Source: Misgurnus anguillicaudatus (Eukaryota > Chordata > Actinopteri > Cypriniformes > Cobitidae). Taken from it: 64,000 nt of DNA. Positions 11,648 to 23,157 of the stretch are shown one piece after another. The translations under genes were made by a program, and so were the position numbers. A model generated the notes under the pieces. The model made no database searches. It saw nothing but the letters and a program-made list of their open reading frames with translations, and had not been told where the DNA came from. The stretch spans positions 23,578,001 to 23,642,000 of the forward strand of contig NC_073361.2 in assembly GCF_027580225.2 (NCBI RefSeq), given 5' to 3'. How positions within the stretch are numbered: position 1 is the stretch's first letter; each line of letters begins with the position of its first letter.

Positions 11648-12000
11648 TTAAAGGAAAACAGCACCGTTTTTCAATATTTTACTATGTTCTTTCCTCAACT
11701 TAGACGAATTAATATATATTTATCTTTTATCAATGCGTGCATTTTAAATCTTTGTACAGCGCCTTGTGAATGTGTTAGCATCAGTCTGTTGTTAGTAATG
11801 TGTTAGGAATCAGATACCCTGCCTTTAAAGGGAAACACCACTATTTTTCTATATTTTACTACGTTCTTACCTCAACTTAGACAAATTAATACATACCTAT
11901 CTTTTTCAATGTGCACTTTTAATCTTTGTACAGCGTTTTGTGAATGTGTTAGCATTTAGCCTAGCCCCATTCATTCCTTTGGCTCCAAACAGGGAGGAAT
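11648..12000. repeat. Two related adjacent copies of one dispersed repeat
   Basis: 11650-11790 and 11827-11965 align along most of their length: both run TTTTTC(A/T)ATATTTTACTA, then CTCAACTTAGAC, then AATCTTTGTACAGCG, then GTGAATGTGTTAGCAT. The second copy continues into TAGCCCCATTCATTC, also seen at 23943-23955 in the inner element there. Likely parts of one MITE family. Confidence 0.65.
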
Positions 12001-12399
12001 TAAAAGCCACCAAACACTTCCATGTTTTCCCTATTTAAAGACTGTTACATGAGTAGCTACATGATATGGTGGCACAAAATAAAACTTTGGAGCCATAGGA
12101 ATGAATAGGACAATGTTTTCGTTGTCAAAAATGTCTTACATTTTTTGGCTCCTGTGCAGGTTGTCAATTGAGTATGAAAGTTTGTTTGCCTGCCATTTAC
12201 AGAGTGAAAGTGAGTGCACTGATGGCGTATGATGTCTGTGTGAACAGGGTGCGCAGTGGCATGCAAAACACATTTACACATCATCGTCAAATAAGAGAAA
12301 ACGTTTGCCTGCCAATGATGATTTTTTTTTTTAGGTATTCTGTAATTCCGCTCTTACCATTTACAAAAAAAAAAAACTCAAGCAAAAACTAATTTAAAA

Positions 12400-14103
12400 C
12401 ATTTTAAACTCTGTCTATGTTTTAATCAGCGTTCGGAATCTGATCTCTAACAAAATTCCTTTACAAAAATGCAATTATTTCAGCTTTTTGGCCAAAACTT
12501 GGTATTTTTATAGATACCTACCCATATTTACGAGGTTATAAAAAGGGAAGAAATGAAGATAGGATGAAAGTTTTTTTTCTGTTTTGTTTGTTTGTTTGAA
12601 AGCAGAGGATATGTTCTTTCATTTGGTATATTTGTATGTTTATATATTCATAGAAGAAAATTTTCCTGGAAGGTATTTTGTGAAACTTTTGTGAAAATCA
12701 CAAAAATGCTCCATGAAATATATCACATTGTGCAAATGATTTTTGGATATTTTATTACAAAAATCTTAAAATTCAAAAATTCATGGATAACAACAAATAT
12801 TATATTTTAGCATTAGAAATACATGACTAAAGGGCTTATGCATACTGGTAGATAGACCATTACAAAAAGATAAAAAATGGTTTTAAAAATTGGGTGGTGG
12901 TCTAATAAAAAAGCATTGTATTTGCATGATAACCTAGATGCTGAAACTTCTGATAGTAAGCGAGGAACAAAGCGAGGTCTGCATGAGCCATGCATAAATC
13001 ATTTCCAGTAAATGAGTAGCAACACCTCACAAGAACATAGAGTATCCTGTTCAATAGAGACCGATTTATGTATTGCACCACACACAAAACCATCTGAAAA
13101 AAAATACTCTCAAGGTAATAAAACCTTTGAATTTGATCAAAGCCATGGTCCTTATCCACTGCTTTCTATTTATGTGGATGGCATATAATGCAAATCGATT
13201 AGAGGTAATTGCAGCGTGCATGTAGCAGATAACTAAAAAGCTGTCAGTGTATAAGAGTTATTTTAGCTCCTCTGCATTGGTATTGAGCCATCTGGGTGTC
13301 CAGATGAATGCTGATAAGCTTTTAGTCTTTAAAATAATTATCAGCCGCATGTCTTTATATAAAATTCAACTCTATGACTGTTTAATATTGTAAAGTTATG
13401 GAGAATGGATGTCAGACATGATATTCATCCTTTGCTCTGCTAAATCCCAGAAGGACACAAATCCTTTAATGTTATAGCTAGCGACTCTTTAACTGAATTC
13501 ATGAACCTTCACTCAAGTTGATAATGTTATGCATGCCAATGTGATCAAAAAACACAAACCACTGCTCGATTTTTGCAATGCATGCTGCGCTTTTGGAAAA
13601 CCGTGACAGTTGAATGTCACATATAGTAGATGGACTTGGCGCCTTTGTCACTGCATATCCCACAGGGTGTCACACGTTATATAAGTTTGAATGAAGACGT
13701 GAGAAAGTTCAATATTCACAGCACACAGAGCTAAAGTCCCCGTCCCACCTCCTGCCGCTCCGCTCAGCCATTTACAAACCCATCCAAAATGTCACCCTGT
13801 AGGGGGTCGACCGCCTTCCCAAAGTACAGCCTCATTTCCTCGGACACGGCTTGTCTCTTTCTGTAAACTCACGGTGTGGGTTGAACAGAGCACACTATGG
13901 AAACAAAAAAGAGAGAGAAAAGGAAAAACGTCTGGAAAGCCCAGAGGTTTGCAGCAGATTTTCCACGCTCGTTTTCGTCCATCCTTCTTGACAAAGCTGT
14001 CCGTTTGTACAGACATTGGCTGGGTAGAAGAGATTGCAGAAAGAACAAACTTCACATCTAATTTGGGTAACTTTCTTTTTTTGCCAGCTCGGAGAATTTT
14101 TTA
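12400..14103. other. Intron 2 sequence, nothing recognised
   Basis: AT-rich; 12592-12810 and 12813-13159 carry only chance frames. The GC-richer stretch 13735-14060 has overlapping frames on both strands but no splice-bounded or domain-bearing exon. Confidence 0.4.
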
Positions 14104-14111
14104 CTCCAAGT

Positions 14112-15049
14112 CAGTGGCAGCCGGTGACTTATTTTTCGACGACGTACGATGCGAAGCTCGTCAAAGCATGTATGTAGCCTGTCTTGTGTGGCTTGTCATG
14201 TCAAAATATGTGTTTGGTGCATCATGTGAACCTATGTGGGTGGTTCTCGTGAAATCCAGATTTAGAAGGTGTCCAGCATCAGAATTTTTAAAAAGCCCTT
14301 GAAGCCAATTTTCTGAACTAACTATAACCATTATTTATATATTTCCTTTAGAATTATTTACATTTTTTAGATTATCATTATCAAAAATTATCATTACCGG
14401 AACATGATATTACATTAAATATATGCATTTAAAAACTCATGTTTCGGTAATGAGTACTAAAAAGTTGTCTAGGTACTTTGACAAACAAAATTTAAACTTT
14501 TATCTGGAGAGAAAAAATAAGAACTGCTTACCTGGAAGCCATCTTGAGTGTCACAGTCAATTATGTCCCTTCCAACAATTTTTTTAATGTTAGTTGCTTG
14601 AGGCCTTAACAATGATTGAAAATTGTTGCGGAGGATGAGAAAATTGGTCTTGGACAAATTTATATTCCTTATTATTGTCTTCATTTACCAATGATCACCA
14701 AATACCACGTTTCTTTACTGTTAATGTTTATAGTATAACATGCACTAAAGCTTTTTATTTTTTTGATTTTTTAATTATAAATATTTCCATGTCAAAGAAC
14801 CCAAATCCAGTCATGGACACCTTGCGGTAATGAAAATTTTCCCCTTAAATGTGGAAAAAACAACAAAATTGGTTTGTATGATGTCATTTGAAATCATTTC
14901 AAATACATGCTTCTTATTCCTCTTCTTATTAGTCTTTTTTATCGTAACCCGCTTTCGGCACGTATGCAGCAGGCACGTATTTTGACATGACTTATGATGC
15001 ACATATATGGACACATGACAGTTGAAATAGAAGTCACCAACCGCCACTG
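14112..15049. mobile_element. hAT-like MITE, family A, copy 2, interrupted by family B
   Basis: The left end CAGTGGCAGCCGGTGAC and right end CAACCGCCACTG are flanked by exact 8-bp duplications CTCCAAGT (14104-14111 and 15050-15057). Only the two outer arms (14112-14236 and about 14944-15049) belong to family A. The middle has been replaced by a family B element. No coding capacity. Confidence 0.88.
14237..14943 (+). mobile_element. Family B element nested in family A copy 2
   Basis: Begins TGGGTGGTTCTCGTGAAATC and matches, in reverse complement, 41190-41820 over most of its length. Shared stretches include CCAGATTTAGAAGGTGTCCA, CTGCTTACCTGGAAGCCATC (close match) and ACCAATGATCACCAAATACC. The far end is degraded here. 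Non-coding repeat; the copy at 41.2 kb shows inverted ends. Confidence 0.85.
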
Positions 15050-15111
15050 CTCCAAGTTATATACAAAAACTTGCATATTAATAATTTTGATTTTTTTGTA
15101 AGTTTGATTTA

Positions 15112-15312
15112 CACTGACAGAAAAATGGTCCCAAGCTGTTACTGGGGCATTTTTAAAAAGGTTGTAATATGTACCGTAGGTACAGATATGTATACATTTG
15201 GTACCAATGTGAACCTCTGAGGTACTAATATGAACTCTTTAGGTGTACTTTTTGAAAGGGTGCTGCCCCAGTGACAGCTAAAGGGACCATTTTTTCTGTA
15301 TGTTTGTGCGGC
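15112..15312. mobile_element. GGTACC-rich palindromic MITE
   Basis: Inverted ends ACAGAAAAATGGTCCCA and GGGACCATTTTTTCTGT, with the inner pair CTGTTACTGGGGCA / TGCCCCAGTGACAG and several GGTACTAAT motifs. Related, more degraded copies occur at 34020-34470 and 52870-53000. Confidence 0.75.
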
Positions 15313-15419
15313 ATTTTGAAACTTCATTATAACTAGACAAGCAAAATCTTTTTTAAAGGAATCTCCTCTATGTAAATCAGAGTTTTTGTTTTAAAAGTAA
15401 CACATACACTTTTTTAAAA

Positions 15420-15545
15420 TGGCTGGGTTATTATGACCCATGGTTGCATAACAACAACCCATCATTGGGTAATTTTTAACCCAGCGGTTTTGTTCAATAT
15501 TTACCCAACATGGGTCAAATATAACCCAGACATTTTTAGAGTGCA
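15420..15545. repeat. AACCCA/TGGGTT palindromic repeat
   Basis: Short element built from GGGTTATTATGACCCA, ACCCATCATTGGGT and ACCCAACATGGGT motifs. A second copy is at about 50145-50256. Confidence 0.7.
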
Positions 15546-16590
15546 TACAGTACATTTTGCCATTGTGTTTAATAGTCTTAAACAGTTTTATTTCTGGGGT
15601 AGGCAACTGCAAAAATGTACATTTAAACATCAGATAACTTCTAACGTAACTGGCTGTGATAGTGTCAAGTTGTGCTGCAGTTTCCTAATCAGTGTGCTAG
15701 ACAAATTGCTAGTCAATGTGAGTTTGTCACATCATGTCTTTTTAGGGTCTGGGGTATGTATATGCTTCATCAGCATTTTCTTTCAATCTGTCTTATTTAA
15801 ATTAAATAAGTGGCTTTAAGGGTAATTTATCATGCTACAGTTGCTCCACTTTACAATATATTTTGTTTGATTTGTTTTAAAGTTTGACTATTTAAACCTT
15901 CATTTCTTTGTGATCCCTCTAAATTAGCAGCCTCTAAAAAATAAATATTTGATAGTTTATGTGAGACATTGCCAATAAGTCAGTTTGGGGAATAAGTTTT
16001 TCAGGCTAAGTGGGCAGATGTTATAAAAAGTGCCTAGCACTGAATGAGCAAACTATCAAACTGTCATTCTGTGTCATATTGTAAACGTTTACTGCCATCC
16101 AAATTGCGGGTTAGAGTTGTGGTTGAGGTTTATTGAACTGCGGAGTGGCCATACAGAGCATTTTTCCCGTTCATAATAATAGGCTGCGTTCACAAGGCAA
16201 AATCTCAGGAGTGACAACTGCATTTACTTACATGTATGAAATAACCGTAACCATAGTGACAGACCTAAATATCAAAGATTGTGCCTTCCTTGTCAATAGA
16301 AAGATTTTTTTTGCACTGGACTTACAACTTAGCACTGTACAACAACAAGTGCAATTCAATCTGCATGTTGTACAAAATACCAAACACAACATTTGGATTT
16401 GTGTGGTCTGTTTACACAAGAGAGTTTGTGGCATTTATGAATGCTTATAAAATAAGTGTCAGGAGTCTGGTGTCAGAATGGTGACATCACAGACAACAGG
16501 TTGTCTAGTACAGTTTCTTCTCCACAAATACGGTTAAGTGAGAATGCAGTTGTCACTACCGAAAATGACAGATAACCAAACTGCATATGT
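15546..16590. other. Intron 2 sequence, nothing recognised
   Basis: Only chance frames (15433-15819 +, 16133-16450 +). No domain, RNA or repeat end was recognised. Confidence 0.4.
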
Positions 16591-16604
16591 ATAAAAAAGA
16601 TACT

Positions 16605-18622
16605 CAAATAGATGAATTACCCCATGATTTACTCACCCTCAAGCAATCCGAGATACATATGTCCATCATCTTACTGATAAACAAATTTGGAGTTGTTTTA
16701 GTAAATGGCCTTGCTTTTTCAAGCATATAGCGATAGAAAACAGAGATCAGGGAACAACTTCTAACTTTGAAGCCCAAAAAAGAACATTCATCCGTCACAG
16801 AAGTACTGTAATCCACACGGCTCCAAGGGGTCTTTTGCAGGTAATCAACATGATATTGCAAGAACAATTCAAACTTTATAAACAATAATACCTAGCTTAA
16901 AGAACCAACGGCATCTTGGGCTCACGTGATTCAGGAGAGTAATAGCGCAATGTATCTGTGGCAACTAGGGGTGTACCGGTACGTGTATTCGTACCGGACC
17001 GTTTCGGTACAGGGCTTTCGGCACGGTGCACATGTGCACCGAATGGCCGAATGCAATTTTTTGTGTGCGGAACATAGGTTAATTTTCATGTTTCCACATG
17101 AACATATTAAGTGGCGGAAGTCTCCGCGTTCAACCCAAGTCTTCTGTCAAACATATAACATAATTCGCCCGCAGAAAGATTTTTATTTACTTAGTTGTAT
17201 ATTCTGTTTTGTTCTTTCAAAAGTGCGTGAGAGGTTGCCCGTCTTTCGTTGCTACCGATCATGAGACGTGCTTTCTGTGACAGCGAGAATAACGAAATGC
17301 ATGTTCAGATTTTTCATCTGCACCTCACGTCAATCATATCATTGTAACATTGCGATCAGTTAATCTGGTCGGGACCGGGTGTGCCTCATAAGCCTTGAAA
17401 AGTAAAGCCTCTGTCTGATCGCCCCCTGGTGGCTGGCTGCAGTACAAGTCATAAACCCCGCCATCTCCATTCAAACGAATGGGACTCTGCTCTAAATAAA
17501 AAAATTATTTACACTTCCAATAAAAGTTTCCAAAAGATGGTTTTGGTCCTTTCGGGTAGTTGTTATCACGTTGATATATGGTCAAGTGTTCATTGTTGTG
17601 GTAAGTTTCATTTTAGCTTGTCATTTGGTGTGTCGTTATGATTGGCGTGGTTGAATTGGTCGTGCGAGCATTTGGGTGGAAGTTTGATACCGCGGCTCCG
17701 CCTCTGGCTCCACGGACGATTCCTTCTGCGCATGCCTTGGCTCCAAACTGACGTTTTTACGTAACATGGCGGCGACCGTGGTCGGACATTTTTGGGCTTC
17801 AATTCATTACAATGGAGGGAGGCGACGTCACGTCATCCATCTTTTTTTACAGTCTATGGTCGGGACAGAGAAGAGCTGTAGCCCGGGCTTACTTAGCTGC
17901 GGAGGGGTTCATAATTTAAGTCACAGCTTACATTGGCAACACAAGCCAAGATTAGGAGAAACGTGCAAAAGATAAAAGATGGCTATGTATGCAACTCACT
18001 CATCTCAATATGAGTGTATAGTAAGTATATCATCATGTTACTTGCTATGCAGTTACACATAGAGCAGTAATATTATTTTCATACAGAGATGGTACATAAC
18101 CCATTCAATACTGTGACTTTAAAAAATCCCAAATAAATCAAAACAGAAAAAAAATTGGGGGGCAAAAATGTAGGCTAATAGTTCATAATTGTATTGAATT
18201 TGATAGTTTAGTGCAAGGTTTTAGTAGAAAAAGTTTAAGAGAAGGTTAAAAAAGATTTACCTACTGTTATAAAGTTATGTAAGTAGTATTTTATTTATTA
18301 TTCTTTTTTATTTTATATATATATTATTTATTATATTTTAATAAAAGGTGTTTAAAAAAGTGTAAACAAACTGTTAAAAAAGTTTATAGTAATAAACAAC
18401 CTGCAGTTCAGTTTAATGTTTGCATTTTTCCCCTTACTGTACCGAAAATGAACCGAACTGTCTCGTCAAAACCGAGGTACGCACCGAACCGTGATTTTTG
18501 CGTACCGTTACATGCTAAAACTATCTTGTGAATCTCATGATGGACATATATATCTTGGATTGCTTGAGGTTGAGTAAATCATGGGGTAATTTTTGATATT
18601 TGGTTAGATTATCCCTTTAAGG
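16605..18622. mobile_element. Older repeat split by a hAT-like element
   Basis: The left piece (about 16605-16965) starts GATGAATTACCCCATGATTTACTCA with CCGAGATACATATGTCCATC. The right piece (about 18514-18622) ends with the inverted counterparts GATGGACATATATATCTTGG and GTAAATCATGGGGTAATT, then ATCCCTTTA. The two are arms of one palindromic element, now about 1.55 kb apart because of the insertion at 16966-18513. Confidence 0.75.
16966..18513. mobile_element. hAT-like element with GTACCGG/CCGAACC ends
   Basis: The left end TAGGGGTGTACCGGTACG and right end GCACCGAACCGTGATTTTTGCGTACCGTTACA resemble the terminal repeats of fish hAT elements; the last bases on the right are degraded and no duplication is visible. 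No transposase frame survives. At 17395-17870 it contains another dispersed repeat, starting GATCGCCCCCTGGTGGCTGG and ending near CATCTTTTTTTACAGTCTATGG. Confidence 0.65.
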
Positions 18623-20184
18623 ACTGAAATACAGGTGTGACAACTGATTTCTGGTGCCAAGTGAACATAGCCGTAGAACTGCAGCATCTTGTTAATATCT
18701 CTTGAGTTTTTCAATATCTATTATCTCCATGTGAGGAGGCAAGGCTGTAAAACATAATTCCTGCTGATCTGTAGGTTTTAATTGAATTCATCCATTCAAT
18801 ATCCATTCAAGTATCCCAGGAGGACTTACTGGTTCCAGTGGCTTATCCCCCACCATCAAAAAACAATGATTAATAATACACATAGCCCATGTTAAAATCA
18901 ATCAATCATCAATTGTTGAAAATCAACTGATATGTGTTGTTTGTATTTTGCTCAAGTATGCACACGGTGGAGTAGTGTGACCAGCCATAATGAATAAGGG
19001 TATGCTTGAGTAATTAACTGGGTCCCTCTGGACCGATTGCACACAACTCGTCATCCAATTGAGTACAAGCTTGCTCCCGAAAACAAATCCATTCAAGATT
19101 TAAAGGACCTAGAGGTTAGTGTTTGGTGTACTCTTTAGTTAAATGAGCCTGGTCTTTAATGAGCTTTTATGCTTTACAAATCAGCTCGATTCATTAGCAT
19201 TTACATCCTTGTAATTATTTATAATGCATTCATACTTTTTATTTGCCGTCTGCATAATCTATTTAACTGCCCAATTGACTTTCCTTGTGACAGTATGCCA
19301 GGGATTTTAGAATGGGCCTCACAACTGTAATAAATAATGGACACTGAATTTCATTAAAATTAAATTGCGAGGAATAATACCATATATAATTAAACATAGT
19401 AAATGAGATACGTGATAGAAAGAGCATTTGTATTACTAAAAACCAAAAATAGTGCCGGAGCATTTGCTTAAAGACATTGATTTATGATATGGGGCAACTG
19501 TAGCCACCGACAGTACACAGTCACAGACAAAGAATGATAAAGAAAGTACGTAATAGAAAAACACACTGACTCCTGAGAGTTATCTCTGTACTCACAACTC
19601 GTCTGCCCACCTGTCAGACCGAAGATTTAATGATCCAGTTCACTGCATTTGTTTAGTGCGGGTAAAGACAGATCAGATTATGCCGTTCATCTATCAGGAG
19701 GTCACCAGTGCCTATAGTACGAAAATACAGTATGTTAAAGAAAGAGCTTCATTCTTTCTTTGCTCTTTATACACATATATTTTATCTTTTTTATCTCTCA
19801 GTATTCAAGATAGACTCATCAGAACAATGAAATTAAGTTTGTACATTACTATAGTACAACAATATTAGGGACAGTAACACTTTACAATAATCTTGTATTT
19901 GCTCATTTCTCATGAAATAATGTTAACAGTCACAACTTTAGTCATTTCATTGGTATTTAACAAATTTGACTGTCTTTCGCTGCAAAACCCTCTAAGCACA
20001 TGCAAAAATCTACACTTCCAAAAATGGCTACAGTCACTTTTCACTGTCCTTTCTGATTAAAAAAAAGGCTACCGACCCAGAAAGAAAACTGTTTCATACA
20101 ATCCGTGTGTTTGTTGTAGTCCAAGAAAAGAGATTAACGGTGGAAACGGTAACTCGCGTCATCGTTTACTTCGGGATTTGTACC
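18623..20184. other. Intron 2 sequence, nothing recognised
   Basis: AT-rich non-coding DNA without a recognisable element or exon. Confidence 0.4.
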
Positions 20185-20192
20185 TTTTGCAT

Positions 20193-20618
20193 TAGAGCTG
20201 TAACGATTAATCATGTGTCACATTAAAAATGCCTGTTTGAAATCGAACGCAAGGTTGCGATTCTGTGTTTCATGCACAGCTTGTGCGTGTACTACAGCAT
20301 TTGGTCAGTAGGAAGTCCTTATCAATCTAGAATCATTATTAGTCGGGGTCGTTTATAACGGGCATTTAAAAAAGTAACACTCTTTAAACAAAATCATTCA
20401 AAATATTCTTTATTATCATGAAAATACCTGAAACAATTTGAAGAACAGCGATATAAATATTCCTGTAGACATTTCCTGGAATAGTGTTTGTAACGCTTCT
20501 TTTTCTGTGGCACAAATGGGGTTTCTGCACGAGAGCGCCCCCTGGCTTTTCACCATAATTTATTAAAATTCATTCATTGAGAAAACGCACATTAGCACGA
20601 TTAATCTTTACAGCCCTA
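20193..20618. mobile_element. hAT MITE with exact 8-bp target duplication
   Basis: 426-bp element with inverted ends TAGAGCTGTAACGATTAATC and, from the other side, TAGGGCTGTAAAGATTAATC. It is flanked by exact 8-bp duplications TTTTGCAT at 20185-20192 and 20619-20626. No transposase. Confidence 0.92.
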
Positions 20619-20892
20619 TTTTGCATACATTAACATGTACTAATACACGCCAAAGGAAATGTAAAATTTTAAATCGGATAATTGGTGCTCTTTAAGAGGA
20701 TTTGAAGTGAAAGTATTTGAATAATACGTATAATACATAAAGAAAGCCTTGGTATGTTATAATAAATTTGCATATTTACATAAAAATACAGTTTGTGTTC
20801 TTCATCTCGCAACTTGAAACATAAAAAGGGTGTCTGAAAAGTTTGGGAACCACTGATCTAGAGTATAGTAACTTCAATTTGAATCCAGCAGC

Positions 20893-21410
20893 CATATCAC
20901 CCTGTAGCTCAAGACAGCTTACCCACTAAAGCTAAGCAGGGCTGAGTGTGGTCAGTACTTGGATGGGAGACCGCCTGGGAAAACCAGGTTTCTGCTGGTA
21001 GGGGTATAAATGAGACCAGCAGGGAGTGCTCACCCTGTGGTCTGTTTGGGTCCTAACACCCCAGTATAGTAATGGGGACACAATACTGTCAATAAAGCAT
21101 GGTCCAACGGATGAGACGTTAAACCGAGCTCCTGACTCTCTGTGTTTGTTCAAAATCCCTGGATGTGCTTTGAAAAAGAGTAGGGGCATCCTGGCCAAAC
21201 TTACCTGTTGTCCTACTAATCCCCTCACACTAATTGGCTATATCACTCTGTCTCCTCTCCACTAATAAGCTGGTGTGTGGTGGGCATTCTGGCGCAATAT
21301 GGCTGCCGTCACATCATCCAGGTGGATGCTGCACATTGGTGGTGGTTGAGGAAAATCCCCCGTTCATATGTAGTGCTGCAGAAAAGTGCACTATAAATAT
21401 ATCGAATTAT
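20893..21410 (+). mobile_element. 5S rRNA-derived SINE (SINE3-like)
   Basis: The first about 110 bases are a diverged 5S rRNA copy. They include the internal pol III promoter: A-box AAAGCTAAGCAGG at 20928-20940 and C-box GGATGGGAGACCGCCTGGG at 20961-20979. The body continues with GATGAGACGTTAAACCGAG, AAAGAGTAGGGGCATCCTGG and the tail CATCATCCAGGTGGATGCTG, ending near ACTATAAATATATCGAATTATTAT. A 5S-headed SINE class is established in zebrafish. This is not a functional 5S gene, since the 5S part is mutated and fused to the SINE body. Confidence 0.88.
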
Positions 21411-22554
21411 TATACGTATATAAGATTCTTGTGTACAAAAAATATTAGTGAGTAATCAGTTTTAGAGGACAATATTTAACAGGCTGTACTGGGGCTGTTG
21501 GCATAGCTGGATCAAAGTTAAAAAGCTAAGTTTTTAATACAGGATTTTGCTTTGTACTCGTACTGTATGTACAGTACAGAGATTTCCTGAAGGCCCTTGA
21601 CCTGCTGTATGACCAAACACTCTTACAGCCACACTAACTGCCATACGCATTAGCATCTCCTTCATGGCGATCCATCCCGCTGGCTTTGCCGTCCTCTGAC
21701 TGCAGGGCTCATATACACCCTGAGGGGAAAGTCTCATTAATGCATTTCCACAACATTAAGGTTACTGTATGTGTGTAACATACCTATTGAGTTACATGTA
21801 CAGTACTCACCCTCTATAATGATGCAATTTTTGTTGACTGTTGCAGTGTGCATTCTTGATTCTTAAACCGTTTGTGGATTTTAAAGGATCTTTATTAACC
21901 CATACGGCCTGACACATTACCTTTAAGGAACCTTTAGTTTCAAGAGTGCATAACGTCTCATGGTACTGTATGTATCGAGATTTTGGTTCAGATTTATAGT
22001 TTTTAATCCATCAGCTCTGGTGTTGGAGAGAGAATGCTAAAAATTATTTATTATGTTAATAAGGTTTCCAGGCCTGATTGAGCTTTTCGGTTCTCACTAA
22101 ATGTGATTGCAGAGTTATTTGCAAATGATTATAATGTTATCAAAGCTTTTCTTGCCCTACTTTAACTAATTTTCCATATTTCACAGTTTATTTGTTTAAT
22201 CCATTTAGCTTCTCAGTACTTGTAAATCGCTTCTCCTAATTACAATTTCTCTGCAATGATGTCTCATTAGGAATGCATTGCCAAAATGCATCTGAGGATT
22301 ATGAAAAGCAGTCGAAAACCTAGACTTTTTAAACAAAATAGGGCAATCTTAATGTTTTCTATTGTGATTCAAAGTTAAAGACATGAATTCTGCATTTAAT
22401 GTGACCATGGACTTTTCATCTGACAATTAAAATGAATTCGGTTGCAATTTTGGGATTTTGTAAACAGCCATCATCTTGGTTTTAAATGGTGGTCTTGCCA
22501 CCAATTAAAAGCAGTAAGTATATGGCATATAGTGATGTGTGCTGCCAACTTGCA
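21411..22554. other. Intron 2 sequence, nothing recognised
   Basis: Non-coding. 21850-21940 has weak matches to the AAAGGATCTTT-type short repeat; nothing else stands out. Confidence 0.4.
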
Positions 22555-22557
22555 CCC

Positions 22558-22690
22558 AGTAGGTACATTACATTACATTTATGCATTTGGCAGATGCTTT
22601 TATCCAAAGTCATCTCAGTGCAATTAATCTGTGCATTTCTTTTTATTAATATCTGTGTTTCCTATGATCAAACCCATGACCTTTGCATTG
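22558..22690. repeat. SINE-like tail repeat
   Basis: Carries CATTTATGCATTTGGCAGATGCTTTTATCCAAAG, a very common fish repeat motif, and ends ATGATCAAACCCATGACCTTTGC. A degenerate relative is at 6053-6180 and a fragment at 31010-31060. Confidence 0.7.
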
Positions 22691-23157
22691 TTAACTAAGC
22701 CACAAGAAAAGATTGAGTTCAGAATTTGCGCTGAGCATCATAGGTTTAACATACTAATAAAAAAGCTGAAATTTTGTATTGGTGCAATTTGTACTGTCTG
22801 GAGTTTATCTTGGATGTCTAAATTTTAATTTCTATTTGTATGTGGCAACATATGGACCACAAAACCAGTCATAAGGGTCAATCTTTTGAAATTGAGATTT
22901 ATACGTCATCTGAAAGCTGAATAAATTAGCTTGACTTATGATTTGTTAGAATAGGAATATTTGGGATCCGGAATCCGAGGGTGCAAAAAAATCAAAATAT
23001 TGAGAAAATTTTAATTTGTCAAAATGAAGTCATTAGCAATTGTGTCCACAAAAATAAAATGTAAAAAATGTCTTCATGGAACATGATCTTTACAAAATAT
23101 CCTGATTTTTGGCATAAAAGAAAAATCAATTATTTCGACCCATACTATGTATTTTTG

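Noticed and set aside
13874..14302. 142-codon + strand open frame
   Set aside because: Crosses the left boundary of family A copy 2 and enters family B, so it is a composite of unrelated sequences.
15433..15819. 128-codon + strand open frame
   Set aside because: Starts in the AACCCA repeat and has no recognisable domain.
20893..21010. Functional 5S rRNA gene
   Set aside because: Similarity is limited to a mutated copy fused to a SINE body; no T-run terminator follows the 5S part.
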